Below, one piece after another: positions 17,423-25,851 of a stretch of DNA of 64,000 nucleotides. The position numbers and the translations under genes were made by a program. The notes under the pieces were generated by a model that was not told the origin of the DNA, ran no database searches, and worked only from the letters and a program-made list of their open reading frames with translations. This DNA comes from Flavivirga rizhaonensis (lineage in GTDB: Bacteria > Bacteroidota > Bacteroidia > Flavobacteriales > Flavobacteriaceae): positions 39,838-103,837 of the forward strand of contig NZ_SRSO01000020.1 in the NCBI RefSeq assembly GCF_004791695.1, given 5' to 3'. The first letter of the stretch is position 1, and every line of letters begins with the position of its first letter.

Positions 17423-17848
17423 ATGAAAAACATTTTAGTATTGTGCACAGGGAATTCATGTAGAAGCCAGATGGCACATGGATATTTAAATCATTTTTTA
17501 GATAATAGAACAGTAAACGTTTATAGTGCAGGGATAGAAACCCATGGTTTAAACCCAGGAGCTTTAGCCATAATGAAAGAAGATGGATTAAATATCGATC
17601 ACCATACCTCTAATCATGTAGATGAATATGCCGATATAGATTTTGATTATATTGTTACGGTATGCGATCATGCCAATGAAAACTGCCCTTATATTCCAAG
17701 TAAAAAGGCATTACGTTTGCATCATAATTTTTTCGATCCATCAAAAGTAGTAGGAACAGATGATGAAAAGCATGCTGCATTTTTAAAAGCACGAGAAGAA
17801 ATAAAAACCTATTTTAAGAAGTTTGTGGAGCAATATAACTTGGCTTAA
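17423..17848 (+). CDS. arsC: Thioredoxin-coupled arsenate reductase (low-molecular-weight phosphatase fold)
   Basis: About 141 aa. The P-loop CTGNSCRS (C-x5-R, Cys8 to Arg14) binds arsenate. The redox cysteines of the ArsC disulfide cascade are present in VTVCDHANENCP (about residues 79-90), so it should reduce As(V) to As(III) with thioredoxin rather than act only as a tyrosine phosphatase. The ATG at 17423 after AGAGAGGA is preferred to a GTG at 17402 lying in repeat-like sequence. The 3' end overlaps the convergent acyltransferase gene by 4 nt. No arsenite exporter gene follows. Confidence 0.88.
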   Translation: MKNILVLCTGNSCRSQMAHGYLNHFLDNRTVNVYSAGIETHGLNPGALAIMKEDGLNIDHHTSNHVDEYADIDFDYIVTVCDHANENCPYIPSKKALRLHHNFFDPSKVVGTDDEKHAAFLKAREEIKTYFKKFVEQYNLA

Positions 17849-19674
17849 GCGTCTCCGTTATTTTCCAGTTTGCTTTCTAATTCAGCTTGAAACTCTTCCA
17901 TGACAGGGCGTACGGTACTATCTGGTAAGTCGGCAATTTTAATGTACATTAAACCATCAACAGCATTGTTAAACAATGGGTCTACATTAAATGCAACTAA
18001 TCGAGCATTTTGTTTTATGTACTTTTTTAAAAGTACGGGCAAACGCAAAGCCCCTGGTTCGACCTCGTCTATAATCTTGTCAAATTTATTTAAATCGGCT
18101 TCAGTAGCATCAAAAACAAAATCTTTATCGGCATCTTTAAGGATGACTTTAAACTCTTTTTTAGGATGTACATATTGTGCAATGTAAGGGTCGTAGTAAT
18201 GCGATTTCATAAACTCAATCATCAACGATTTTGAGAAATTAGAAAACTGGTTACTAATACTAACGCCTCCAATCAAAAATTTATGCTCAGGAAAACGCAA
18301 TGTAGTATGTACGATACCTTTCCATAGTAAAAACAAAGGCATAGGTTTTTGTTGGTATTCCTTAATAATAAAAGCACGTCCCATTTCGATAGACTGACTC
18401 ATCATTTTATGCAACTCAGGTTCAAACCTAAAGAGATCTTGCAAATAAAACCCATCGATGCCGAAGCGTTCAAAAATTTTAGATCCTAAGCCCATTCTGT
18501 AAGCCCCAGCTATTAATTTCTTCTCATTATCCCATAGAAACATATGGTGGTAATAGGTATCAAAAGTATCTAAATCAATGGCTTCATTTGTCCCTTCACC
18601 AACTTCCCTAAACGTAATTTCACGTAAACGTCCAATTTCACGCAAAATATTAGGAATGCTTTTTGGTTCTGCTAAAAATACTTGGTAATTTTTACTTTGT
18701 AATAGTCTGGAATTATTTTTAATAAGAGCTTCAACTTCTTGTGTCATCAACGTATTGTCAACGGGTGTTACAATGCTTTTAGGCGCTTTAGGAGTCTTCA
18801 ATGTTGATGATATATTATCTAAAATCTTCGATTTTTCCTCGAAGGCATTTGATAACATGTAGGTCTTACGTCTTAAAAAACTAGAGAAATCATCAAGAGA
18901 TGTATATTCTTTTTGATTGGCAACAGAGATTGGTTTTCCTATTCTAACTTTTATAGTACGCCGTTTTTGAGTTAACAACTCAGAAGGTAATTTGGCAGTT
19001 CTAAAAGTGTCGCTAATCTTGGAAAGCTTGTAAAATAATTTGCTGTTTTTAGCATGAAAATAAATAGGAACTACAGGAACTTCGGCTTTTTTAACAAGTT
19101 TCATTGCTGCTTCTTCCCAAGGTTTATCAACAACTAGTTTGCCATCTCTATATGTTGATACTTCTCCTGCAGGGAAAATACCTAGCGGGTGTCCGCCTCT
19201 TAAATGTAAAATAGAATTTTTGAACCCTGATATACTAGATTTTACATCTTTCCTATCCTCAAAAGGGTTAACAGGCATGATGTATGGTTTTAGAGGTTCG
19301 ATTCTATGTAATAAAAAATTAGCTATTATTTTAAAGTCTTTTCGTTGCTCAAGCATAAGCTTTAAAAGTAGTATACCATCAATACCTCCAAGAGGGTGGT
19401 TAGAAATAGTAATGTAAGCGCCATCTTTTGGTAAGCGTTTTAAATCTTCTTCAGGAATTTCAAATTTAATTTGAAAGTCATCTAAAATACCATCCAAAAA
19501 AGGCAACTCACTAAGGTGTTTATTACGCTTATATATTCTATTAAGAGTAGATATTTTAAGAACTTTCATTAATGCCCAACCAATAAAAGTACCTATAAAC
19601 CCATAGTTGTCTAATTGGATAGCTTTTGCGACTTCTTTGGCAGTTACTAGTCCCGTATTTTGTTGTTTGGTCAT
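17845..19674 (-). CDS. Fused O-/N-acyltransferase, OlsF-like (amino-acid lipid synthesis)
   Basis: 609 aa, two acyltransferase domains. Residues about 60-270 form a PlsC-type lysophospholipid acyltransferase with SNHPLGGIDGIL (H-x5-D) and the FPAGEVS block. Residues about 320-590 resemble the OlsB/hemolysin-like GNAT domain that acylates the amino group of ornithine or glycine (LREITFREVGEGTN, then FLLWKGI). OlsF of Flavobacterium johnsoniae has this order and makes ornithine lipids; glycine lipids are an alternative product. It acts at the inner membrane. It is convergent with arsC (4-nt overlap). Confidence 0.8.
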   Translation of the reverse strand: MTKQQNTGLVTAKEVAKAIQLDNYGFIGTFIGWALMKVLKISTLNRIYKRNKHLSELPFLDGILDDFQIKFEIPEEDLKRLPKDGAYITISNHPLGGIDGILLLKLMLEQRKDFKIIANFLLHRIEPLKPYIMPVNPFEDRKDVKSSISGFKNSILHLRGGHPLGIFPAGEVSTYRDGKLVVDKPWEEAAMKLVKKAEVPVVPIYFHAKNSKLFYKLSKISDTFRTAKLPSELLTQKRRTIKVRIGKPISVANQKEYTSLDDFSSFLRRKTYMLSNAFEEKSKILDNISSTLKTPKAPKSIVTPVDNTLMTQEVEALIKNNSRLLQSKNYQVFLAEPKSIPNILREIGRLREITFREVGEGTNEAIDLDTFDTYYHHMFLWDNEKKLIAGAYRMGLGSKIFERFGIDGFYLQDLFRFEPELHKMMSQSIEMGRAFIIKEYQQKPMPLFLLWKGIVHTTLRFPEHKFLIGGVSISNQFSNFSKSLMIEFMKSHYYDPYIAQYVHPKKEFKVILKDADKDFVFDATEADLNKFDKIIDEVEPGALRLPVLLKKYIKQNARLVAFNVDPLFNNAVDGLMYIKIADLPDSTVRPVMEEFQAELESKLENNGDA

Positions 19675-19696
19675 AACTGTAAATGTACTAAATAGT

Positions 19697-20947
19697 TTAT
19701 TTAGTTACTACTTGAACGGTTTCTTGAGTTAATTGTTTTAATAACACGGTTTTACCTTCTTCAATCTGATTAATGGCATTTTTATTGTAATGGCGAATCG
19801 TGTAAAGAGATACATTTTCGTGGCAAGTTACTTTAAATTTTGCTCTTAAATGGTGTAATAATTTATCAAGATTATTAAAAAGGTTATCTACACATACAGA
19901 AAAGCTAATAGCGGAATTTTGAATCACATCTACTTTCATTTTATATTGGTGCAGTAAATTGAAAATATCACTAATGTTTTCTTCGACTACATATGAAAAA
20001 TCTAAAGAAGATAATGAAATTAAAGCTTGATTTTTCTTTACAATGAAACAAGGAATCATAGGATCTAAACTAACATTTTTACCAATCCTTGTTCCCGCTG
20101 CTTCTGGACTTAAGAATGATTTTACATACAATGCAATTTCTTTACCTTGTAGTGGTTGCAGTGTTTTAGGATGAATTACTGAGGCACCATAGAAAGCCAA
20201 CTCTATAGCTTCTCGATATGATATTTTGTTAAGTAGTTGGGCATTTTCAAAATAGCGGGGATCTGCATTTAAAACACCTGGAACGTCTTTCCAAATAGTA
20301 ACGCTTTCAGCATTTAAACAATAACCATAAATAGCGGCTGTGTAATCACTTCCTTCCCTACCTAGTGTTGTTGTGAAATTATTAGAATCGCTGCCTAAAA
20401 AACCTTGTGTAATATTTAAAATATTTTTATTGAATTTTGAAGTTATTAAACTTTGTGTTTCTTCCCAATTTACATTGGCACGCCTATAATAACTATCTGT
20501 TTTAATTTGAGTTCTAACATCAATCCAATTATTCTTTATGTTAATAGCGTTTAAGTATTCACTTATTATTGTAGTTGAGACCAGTTCTCCAAAACCTATG
20601 ACTTGATCGTAAACAAAGTTATAATCTGGTGACTTATTAGTTGTTAAAAAAATGTTTAACTCATCAAAAAGTGTTGCTATTTTTTTAAAAGCGGGATGAC
20701 TTTCATTCTCAAATAAATCTAATAAAATAGCATTGTGATATTTTTTTACAGCTTGAAGTGAGCTTTGTAATAACGTTTTGTTTTCAAAATAGTTTTTAAT
20801 GACAATTTCCAAAGCATTGGTCATTTTTCCCATAGCGGAAACAATAATTAATGTGTTTTCATAACCCACTTTTTGTAATACAGAAGCTATATTTTTTACA
20901 CCTGTAGCATCTTTTACCGATGCGCCACCAAATTTAAATACTTGCAT
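19697..20947 (-). CDS. lysC: Aspartate kinase
   Basis: Phosphorylates aspartate at the head of the Lys/Thr/Met/DAP pathway. About 416 aa from the ATG at 20947 (MQVFKFGGASVKDATGVKNI). The kinase domain contains FKFGGASV, the GFGELVSTTI segment, TLGREGSDYTAAIYG, and IWKDVPGVLNADPRYF at about residues 228-243. ACT-like regulatory sequence fills the last 130 residues, so feedback control is expected. It is monofunctional: no homoserine dehydrogenase domain. The GNAT gene upstream ends 1 nt before it, implying cotranscription. Confidence 0.93.
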   Translation of the reverse strand: MQVFKFGGASVKDATGVKNIASVLQKVGYENTLIIVSAMGKMTNALEIVIKNYFENKTLLQSSLQAVKKYHNAILLDLFENESHPAFKKIATLFDELNIFLTTNKSPDYNFVYDQVIGFGELVSTTIISEYLNAINIKNNWIDVRTQIKTDSYYRRANVNWEETQSLITSKFNKNILNITQGFLGSDSNNFTTTLGREGSDYTAAIYGYCLNAESVTIWKDVPGVLNADPRYFENAQLLNKISYREAIELAFYGASVIHPKTLQPLQGKEIALYVKSFLSPEAAGTRIGKNVSLDPMIPCFIVKKNQALISLSSLDFSYVVEENISDIFNLLHQYKMKVDVIQNSAISFSVCVDNLFNNLDKLLHHLRAKFKVTCHENVSLYTIRHYNKNAINQIEEGKTVLLKQLTQETVQVVTK

Positions 20948-20948
20948 T

Positions 20949-21428
20949 TTATAATTTTGATATATAATCTTTAATCCCTTGTTCATTTAAATGAACAACA
21001 AACCAATCACGTTTTACATCGGCTCCCTTTTTTTCATAAAAAGCAATGGCAGGTTCGTTCCAGTCAAGGACTTCCCAATTAATACGCTTTACCCCTAAAT
21101 TGTGTCCGTATTTAATAACTTCATCTAAAAGTGCGGTTCCTAAACCAGAGCCTCTCATAGCTTCACTTACTATTAAATCTTCTAAGTGCAATACGTTTCC
21201 TTTCCATGTAGAGTACCTGTTGTAAACCAATGCTATACCTTCTATTGTGTTATTAACTTCGGCTACAAAGCATTTAAATGCAGGAGTATCACCAAATCCA
21301 TCGGCTTGCAAATCTTCAACAGTAACTTCAACAGCATTAGCCTCTTTTTCAAAACTTGCCAATTCTTTTATTAAATGAAATACCTGGGGCATATCATCTT
21401 TTACAGCTTTTCGTATAGAATAGTTCAT
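20949..21428 (-). CDS. GNAT acetyltransferase (diamine acetyltransferase-like)
   Basis: 159 aa. The order of motifs follows the spermidine/diamine acetyltransferase branch: SIRKAVKDDMPQVFHLIKEL at the start, then LHLEDLIVSEAMRGSGLGTA (motif A with the R-G-S-G-x-G acetyl-CoA loop, about residues 82-101), and WEVLDWNEPAIAFYEKKGA near 118-136. The usual Tyr in AIAFYEK is present. The exact amine substrate is not predictable. The aspartate kinase gene starts 1 nt later, so they share a transcript. Confidence 0.88.
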   Translation of the reverse strand: MNYSIRKAVKDDMPQVFHLIKELASFEKEANAVEVTVEDLQADGFGDTPAFKCFVAEVNNTIEGIALVYNRYSTWKGNVLHLEDLIVSEAMRGSGLGTALLDEVIKYGHNLGVKRINWEVLDWNEPAIAFYEKKGADVKRDWFVVHLNEQGIKDYISKL

Positions 21429-21642
21429 AGGGTTGTAATAATTGTTTTATTTGTATAGATTTTAATTTTTTAAAAAAGAACAAATATAACGTCCTAATAC
21501 ATTATTGGTAGATAACCAAGTTTTGTTTAAGACATTTCAAATATAGTTTAAAGTTCATTATTTAATACCATTAATCTTTATCGAAAACGTTGTAGTTGAT
21601 TAAAAAATAATGGATATTTGCACAAATTAAACCATTGATTTT

Positions 21643-22647
21643 ATGTCTCATAAAAAACAAACTCTAGGAGAATTTATTATTGAAAACCAATCGTCTTTTA
21701 AGTATTCTTCTGGCGAATTATCTAGTCTTATCAATTCCATTAGGTTAGCTGCAAAAGTAGTAAATCATGAAGTTAATAAAGCGGGGCTAGTAGACATTAT
21801 TGGGGCAGCTGGGGATATGAATGTCCAAGGAGAGGATCAACAAAAGTTGGATGTTTATGCAAATGAAAAGTTTATACAAACACTAACCAATAGAAATATT
21901 GTTTGTGGAATAGCTAGTGAGGAAGAAGATGATTTCATCTCGATTAATAGTCAAGATGAGAATCACCAAAATAAGTATATAGTATTAATTGATCCTTTAG
22001 ATGGTTCTTCAAATATTGATGTGAATGTTTCTGTAGGAACTATTTTTTCAATTTACAGACGTGTGACTCCAGTTGGAACTCCTGTGACATTAGAGGATTT
22101 TTTACAAAAAGGCAGTGAGCAAGTAGCTGCTGGTTATGTAGTTTATGGTACTTCTACCATGCTGGTTTATACAACTGGAGATGGTGTTAACGGTTTTACA
22201 TTGAACCCAGCAATAGGTTCATTTTATTTATCGCATCCAGATATGCAATTTCCAGAAAATGGAACTATTTATTCTGTTAATGAAGGAAACTATATTCATT
22301 TTCCACAAGGCATAAAGAATTATATAAAATATTGTCAGGAGGAAGAGAACGATAGGCCTTATACGTCAAGATATATAGGGTCTTTAGTGTCTGATTTTCA
22401 TCGAAATATGATTAAAGGAGGCGTTTATTTATACCCACAGAGTTCAAAAAATCCTAATGGGAAATTACGTTTGTTATATGAATGTAACCCTATGGCCTTT
22501 TTAGCAGAGCAAGCCAATGGAAAAGCAAGTGATGGGTTTGTACGAACTATGGATGTTGAACCTACAGAATTACATCAGCGTGTACCTTTTATTTGTGGCA
22601 GTAAAAATATGGTTAAAAAAGCTGAGGAGTTTATGCGTAATGCATAA
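21643..22647 (+). CDS. fbp: Fructose-1,6-bisphosphatase, class I
   Basis: Gluconeogenic hydrolysis of fructose-1,6-bisphosphate. 334 aa, typical for the class. The metal-site motif [20 protein letters not shown] lies around residues 110-129, the acidic site GIASEEEDD near 88-96, and the C-terminal block [20 protein letters not shown] near 270-289, with the conserved Tyr and Glu of the substrate pocket. It is a single gene with its own promoter region and a terminator immediately downstream. It is divergent from the GNAT-aspartate kinase pair. Confidence 0.96.
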   Translation: MSHKKQTLGEFIIENQSSFKYSSGELSSLINSIRLAAKVVNHEVNKAGLVDIIGAAGDMNVQGEDQQKLDVYANEKFIQTLTNRNIVCGIASEEEDDFISINSQDENHQNKYIVLIDPLDGSSNIDVNVSVGTIFSIYRRVTPVGTPVTLEDFLQKGSEQVAAGYVVYGTSTMLVYTTGDGVNGFTLNPAIGSFYLSHPDMQFPENGTIYSVNEGNYIHFPQGIKNYIKYCQEEENDRPYTSRYIGSLVSDFHRNMIKGGVYLYPQSSKNPNGKLRLLYECNPMAFLAEQANGKASDGFVRTMDVEPTELHQRVPFICGSKNMVKKAEEFMRNA

Positions 22648-22650
22648 TAA

Positions 22651-22680
22651 AAAATGCGAACTTTTCGGTTCGCATTTTAT
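22651..22680 (+). terminator. Rho-independent terminator of fbp
   Basis: AAAATGCGAAC pairs with GTTCGCATTTT (11 bp) around a 6-nt loop, starting 3 nt after the fbp stop. The same stem sequence recurs at 50432-50461. Confidence 0.8.
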
Positions 22681-22684
22681 AAAT

Positions 22685-22715
22685 TTCCTAATTATTAATG
22701 GAAAATAATTAGGAA
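22685..22715. terminator. Hairpin downstream of the beta-barrel gene
   Basis: TTCCTAATTATT and AATAATTAGGAA form a perfect 12-bp stem with a 7-nt loop. It lies after the stop of the minus-strand barrel gene. The TAATTAGGAATA half recurs in the hairpin at 23859-23900, which is also 3' of a minus-strand exported-protein gene. Confidence 0.5.
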
Positions 22716-22743
22716 TAGCAATTTGTATTTTACCATTCTAAGG

Positions 22744-23277
22744 TCAAAATCTAAAAGATACTCCAGTGTTTAAAATGGATACGCCATACCCTGCTTCAAC
22801 AAATACTGCAATATTCTCAGTGAAATACCAGCGAGCACCAGCAAACCCTGAAACACCAGCTGCACTATTATAGCTATTAAAACTATTTCCAGAATACGAG
22901 TCGGAGACAATATTATAAGATACCATAACACCTGCGTAAAGATCTAAATTATCAATTTTAAAACCATTATAATGGTACGCACCACGTACACCAATAATAG
23001 TATAGTTTAATTTATATGAAGAGCTGTCATATTTAAAGCTTTTGTATCCCAAATACCCTCCTAAACTAACAACACCAGGACCAGGTACATCCCAGATACC
23101 TCTTTCATAAAAGATTCCATATCCAATACTTTCTGATGCACCCGAATAAACCGAAAGACTACTACCTATTCCTATACCTGCATTAATAACGTTAGTACCC
23201 GTATTAAATTCTTGTGCAGAGCTTAAGTGTATTGTAAATAAGGATAAAATAGATAGGCAAATAATTGATTTTTTCAT
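22744..23277 (-). CDS. Outer-membrane beta-barrel protein (unassigned)
   Basis: About 177 aa from the ATG at 23277. A signal peptide (MKKSIICLSILSLFTIHLSS, cut before AQEF) precedes alternating amphipathic strands rich in Gly, Tyr and Ser, and the chain ends in an aromatic C-terminal strand (ISILNTGVSFRF) with terminal Phe. This is the pattern of a small outer-membrane barrel of the OmpW/OmpA-barrel size class (8 strands). No specific family is recognised. An upstream in-frame ATG at 23316 would overlap the neighbouring lipoprotein gene and is less likely. Confidence 0.7.
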   Translation of the reverse strand: MKKSIICLSILSLFTIHLSSAQEFNTGTNVINAGIGIGSSLSVYSGASESIGYGIFYERGIWDVPGPGVVSLGGYLGYKSFKYDSSSYKLNYTIIGVRGAYHYNGFKIDNLDLYAGVMVSYNIVSDSYSGNSFNSYNSAAGVSGFAGARWYFTENIAVFVEAGYGVSILNTGVSFRF

Positions 23278-23305
23278 TTTTGAAATAAGTTTTAAAGGAT
23301 TTAAT

Positions 23306-23566
23306 TTAGTCTTCACAAGTTTCTACAAGTAAATTTATTAATGTTTGAATGCTGCCATCATCATCTGGACAAGAATTCTTAAGACTTTGTAATTGACTTA
23401 TTTGTTCAGAACAAGTTAAATCATCTTCATTGTTGCTATATCTAGTTAGTTTCTCTAAGCATTCTAAATTATTAAGAGTGTCTATGGCGTCTTTAGTTTC
23501 AGAACAGTTATTAAATGCTAACATCATTATGGCTAAAGCCATGATTAATTTCATTGTTTTTTTCAT
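23306..23566 (-). CDS. Small cysteine-containing exported protein
   Basis: 86 aa. A hydrophobic signal, MKLIMALAIMMLAFNNC, ends at a Cys that could be lipidated, although the lipobox (FNNC) is poor. The mature part is acidic with four further cysteines spaced through LECLEKL, LTCSEQI, KNSCPDDD and ETCED, so disulfides are likely. No family recognised. It precedes the barrel gene by 28 nt in the same direction, so the two are probably cotranscribed. Confidence 0.6.
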   Translation of the reverse strand: MKKTMKLIMALAIMMLAFNNCSETKDAIDTLNNLECLEKLTRYSNNEDDLTCSEQISQLQSLKNSCPDDDGSIQTLINLLVETCED

Positions 23567-23940
23567 CTTGTATTAATTAAATTAGTTATTGGTTTGCTTG
23601 TAATAAGGTTATCAAGAAGGTAAAGACTTTTAAAAAGGTACGAAGTCTTTTTTTGTTTTCATTTATTCAATTTTTTGGTTGTCAATCCATTAAAACAAGA
23701 AGGCTAGATGATGAAAGGTTTGGGCGAATAAATGTTTTTGTTAAAAAAGCGCTAATATATAAAAACTTATTTCTTGAAAGTAAAGTATTATTAAAAATAG
23801 GATGATTTAATTGAAAGCGGGTAGTTGGGTTTTATTTAATTGATAATCAGAATTTTAATTGTTATTCCCAATTATTTCTGCTAGTAATTAGGAATAACAA
23901 CCTACACCTTCGAAAGTAGATATTTCTTTTTAATATATTA
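23567..23940. other. Intergenic region without a gene
   Basis: AT-rich, 374 nt, no open frame with coding character on either strand. It holds the upstream region of the 86-aa exported protein, an imperfect AAAGACTT/AAGTCTTT hairpin at 23622-23650, and the strong hairpin at 23859-23900. Confidence 0.5.
23859..23900. terminator. Hairpin downstream of the DUF2135-like lipoprotein gene
   Basis: TTGTTATTCCCAATTA and TAATTAGGAATAACAA pair at 15 of 16 positions around a 10-nt loop. It follows the stop of the minus-strand gene at 23941. The flanks are weakly T-rich, so it may terminate or stabilise the 3' end. Confidence 0.5.
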
Positions 23941-24798
23941 TTATTCAATAAAGGTTAAATTATCTCCATTTTTAGTAAAAGTAACTACATCTGCAGTACT
24001 TCCACCTTGAGTCGTTCCTTCAAAATTTCTACTTTGGCCTGAGCCATTAATAGTAATGTAAAAAATGTTTGGAGTATTTGTGTCCTCAAAATCGTTTACC
24101 TTAACATTATAAGTGCCGTCTGGTGCATCTTCAAGCCAAAAAATATTTTCTGGGCCATAGCCGTCAATATCATCTCTATCTAATATTCCTCCTGAGCTAG
24201 ACCGAGTATTTGTGAAAGATATTATTTCACCACCAGGGTCAGTGACATATAAATCTTGATCTGTATTATTATTCCAAGAAAGACTTATTTGAAGCGCACC
24301 GGTTCCTAATCTTAATACATTTACACAAGTATATACAATATTACTTACAAAACCATTGGTGTCATAAACACAAAAATTAACACAGAATGTTCCTTCATCA
24401 ACATTTGTTGGAATTCCTAAAGGTAATTGTAAGTTTCCAGAACTTGCAGAATTTGAATTATACGGTACAGTAAAGTAATTGCCAGCCCCATCAACTTGAA
24501 CATAGCAGCCTCCAAGGTTGCCATTAACATTAGAATATGAAAATGCTAGAGGAGATGTTGAACCATTTGAACTATTTATAGAGCTAACTTGATTTAACAC
24601 CAAAGGAGCTTCATTGGTAGCTGAAGGACTTGGAGGGGTTCCTTGATTTGATCGTGTTCCATCTGGCATTATTAAAACCCGACTAAGAGCGTTTGAGTCT
24701 GTAGGGTCAATTAACTCATTTTCAGATGGGGAATCGTCACTACCGCTACAACCAATAATTAATATAGTAAGAATAAATAATAGACATGATTTTTTCAT
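23941..24798 (-). CDS. Lipoprotein with C-terminal YfaP/DUF2135-like domain
   Basis: 285 aa. The signal ends at a good lipobox (LTILIIGCSGSDD), followed by the Ser/Asp-rich linker common in Bacteroidota surface lipoproteins. A middle Ig-like region (residues 60-165) contains paired cysteines (FCVNFCVYD). Residues about 168-245 match the YfaP/DUF2135 style: ISLSWNNNTDQDLYVTDPGG, then DIDGYGPENIFW and YNVKVNDFED. A role in surface binding is possible; none is proven. It lies in a block of exported-protein genes. Confidence 0.7.
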   Translation of the reverse strand: MKKSCLLFILTILIIGCSGSDDSPSENELIDPTDSNALSRVLIMPDGTRSNQGTPPSPSATNEAPLVLNQVSSINSSNGSTSPLAFSYSNVNGNLGGCYVQVDGAGNYFTVPYNSNSASSGNLQLPLGIPTNVDEGTFCVNFCVYDTNGFVSNIVYTCVNVLRLGTGALQISLSWNNNTDQDLYVTDPGGEIISFTNTRSSSGGILDRDDIDGYGPENIFWLEDAPDGTYNVKVNDFEDTNTPNIFYITINGSGQSRNFEGTTQGGSTADVVTFTKNGDNLTFIE

Positions 24799-24872
24799 TT
24801 CTTGTGATTTAAAGATTAATAATTTTAAGTTAATTTGTATTATTATAGCTTAGGAGAATTATTAATACTTAA

Positions 24873-25850
24873 CTATTTTTTTATAATTTTAAATGAAGTA
24901 TTTCCGTAGTTAGTTTTTAAGTTTAAAATATAGAGTCCACTTTCGAGGTTATATAATTCTAAAGTTGATTTATTTTCTAAACTAGAATAGACGGTTTGAC
25001 CTAAATTGTTATAGATTTTAGTTTTTAGAACTTGAATATTATTCGGTATTTTTAAAGATAAATTATTCTCAAAAGGGTTAGACAATAATGATATTTCTGA
25101 TAATAAATGATTATCTACCCCTAATGAGCTATCAATAGTAAATAGTGCTGTATCGTATATGGACCAATCTCCATTTGTATCTTGAACACGAATATAAAAT
25201 AGATGATCCCCATTTGCTAAACCTGTAGAATCAATATTTAAAGTTTGAGAAGATAGTGATGCATTCCCAAATACAATTGAAGTGCCATTACCAACCCCAG
25301 GATCACTATCAATAAAATATTCTGCTGCGGAGACTTCATCAGGAGATAAATCGAAATCTTTTATATAGATAATTTGTCTGTCATATAGACTCCAGTCTCC
25401 ATCATTGTTTTGGGTTCTTAAATAAAAATTATGGAAACCTTCTGATAAACTAGTAGTTGAAATTGAAAATACTTGAGTTAATTGACCTGAATTATTATTT
25501 GTGTTTAATACAGTTCCATTACCTATACCAGGATCAGTATTGAAAAAATATTCGGCAGATGCAATGATAGACGTATTAAAACTTTTCAAATAAAAACTTT
25601 GTTTATCATACAAACTCCAATTACTATCACTATTTAAAGTCCTTACATATAAGGTATGAAAACCATCGGTTAAACTTGTTGTAGCAATTGAGAATGTTTG
25701 TACTAATTGTCCGGTATTACTATTTACCGATAACGAAGTTCCATTACCTATTCCTGGGTCAGTATTGAAAAAATACTCAGCAGAAGTAATCGTTTGAGCT
25801 AAGCAACAAAAGCTTAAAAGTGAAAATACACTTAATAAATATCTTTTCAT
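24873..25850 (-). CDS. T9SS-exported protein with repeated modules and type A sorting domain
   Basis: About 325 aa from the ATG at 25850. After the signal peptide (MKRYLLSVFSLLSFCCLAQ) come three tandem modules of about 70 residues, each opening with SAEYFFNTDPGIGNGT or a variant and ending near NWSLYD. The last 75 residues are a T9SS type A C-terminal sorting domain (KTKIYNNLGQTVYSS, LESGLYILNLKT, TSFKIIKK). It should be secreted and anchored or released at the cell surface. The beta-helix gene ends 1 nt upstream, so they are cotranscribed. The in-frame ATG at 25880 lies inside that gene. Confidence 0.83.
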   Translation of the reverse strand: MKRYLLSVFSLLSFCCLAQTITSAEYFFNTDPGIGNGTSLSVNSNTGQLVQTFSIATTSLTDGFHTLYVRTLNSDSNWSLYDKQSFYLKSFNTSIIASAEYFFNTDPGIGNGTVLNTNNNSGQLTQVFSISTTSLSEGFHNFYLRTQNNDGDWSLYDRQIIYIKDFDLSPDEVSAAEYFIDSDPGVGNGTSIVFGNASLSSQTLNIDSTGLANGDHLFYIRVQDTNGDWSIYDTALFTIDSSLGVDNHLLSEISLLSNPFENNLSLKIPNNIQVLKTKIYNNLGQTVYSSLENKSTLELYNLESGLYILNLKTNYGNTSFKIIKK

Positions 25851-25851
25851 C

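Noticed and set aside
24873..25850. Regularly repeated DNA that could look like a repeat array
   Set aside because: The repeats are in frame and encode tandem SAEYFFNTDPGIGNGT protein modules; spacing is about 210 nt and no CRISPR-type palindromic repeat is present.
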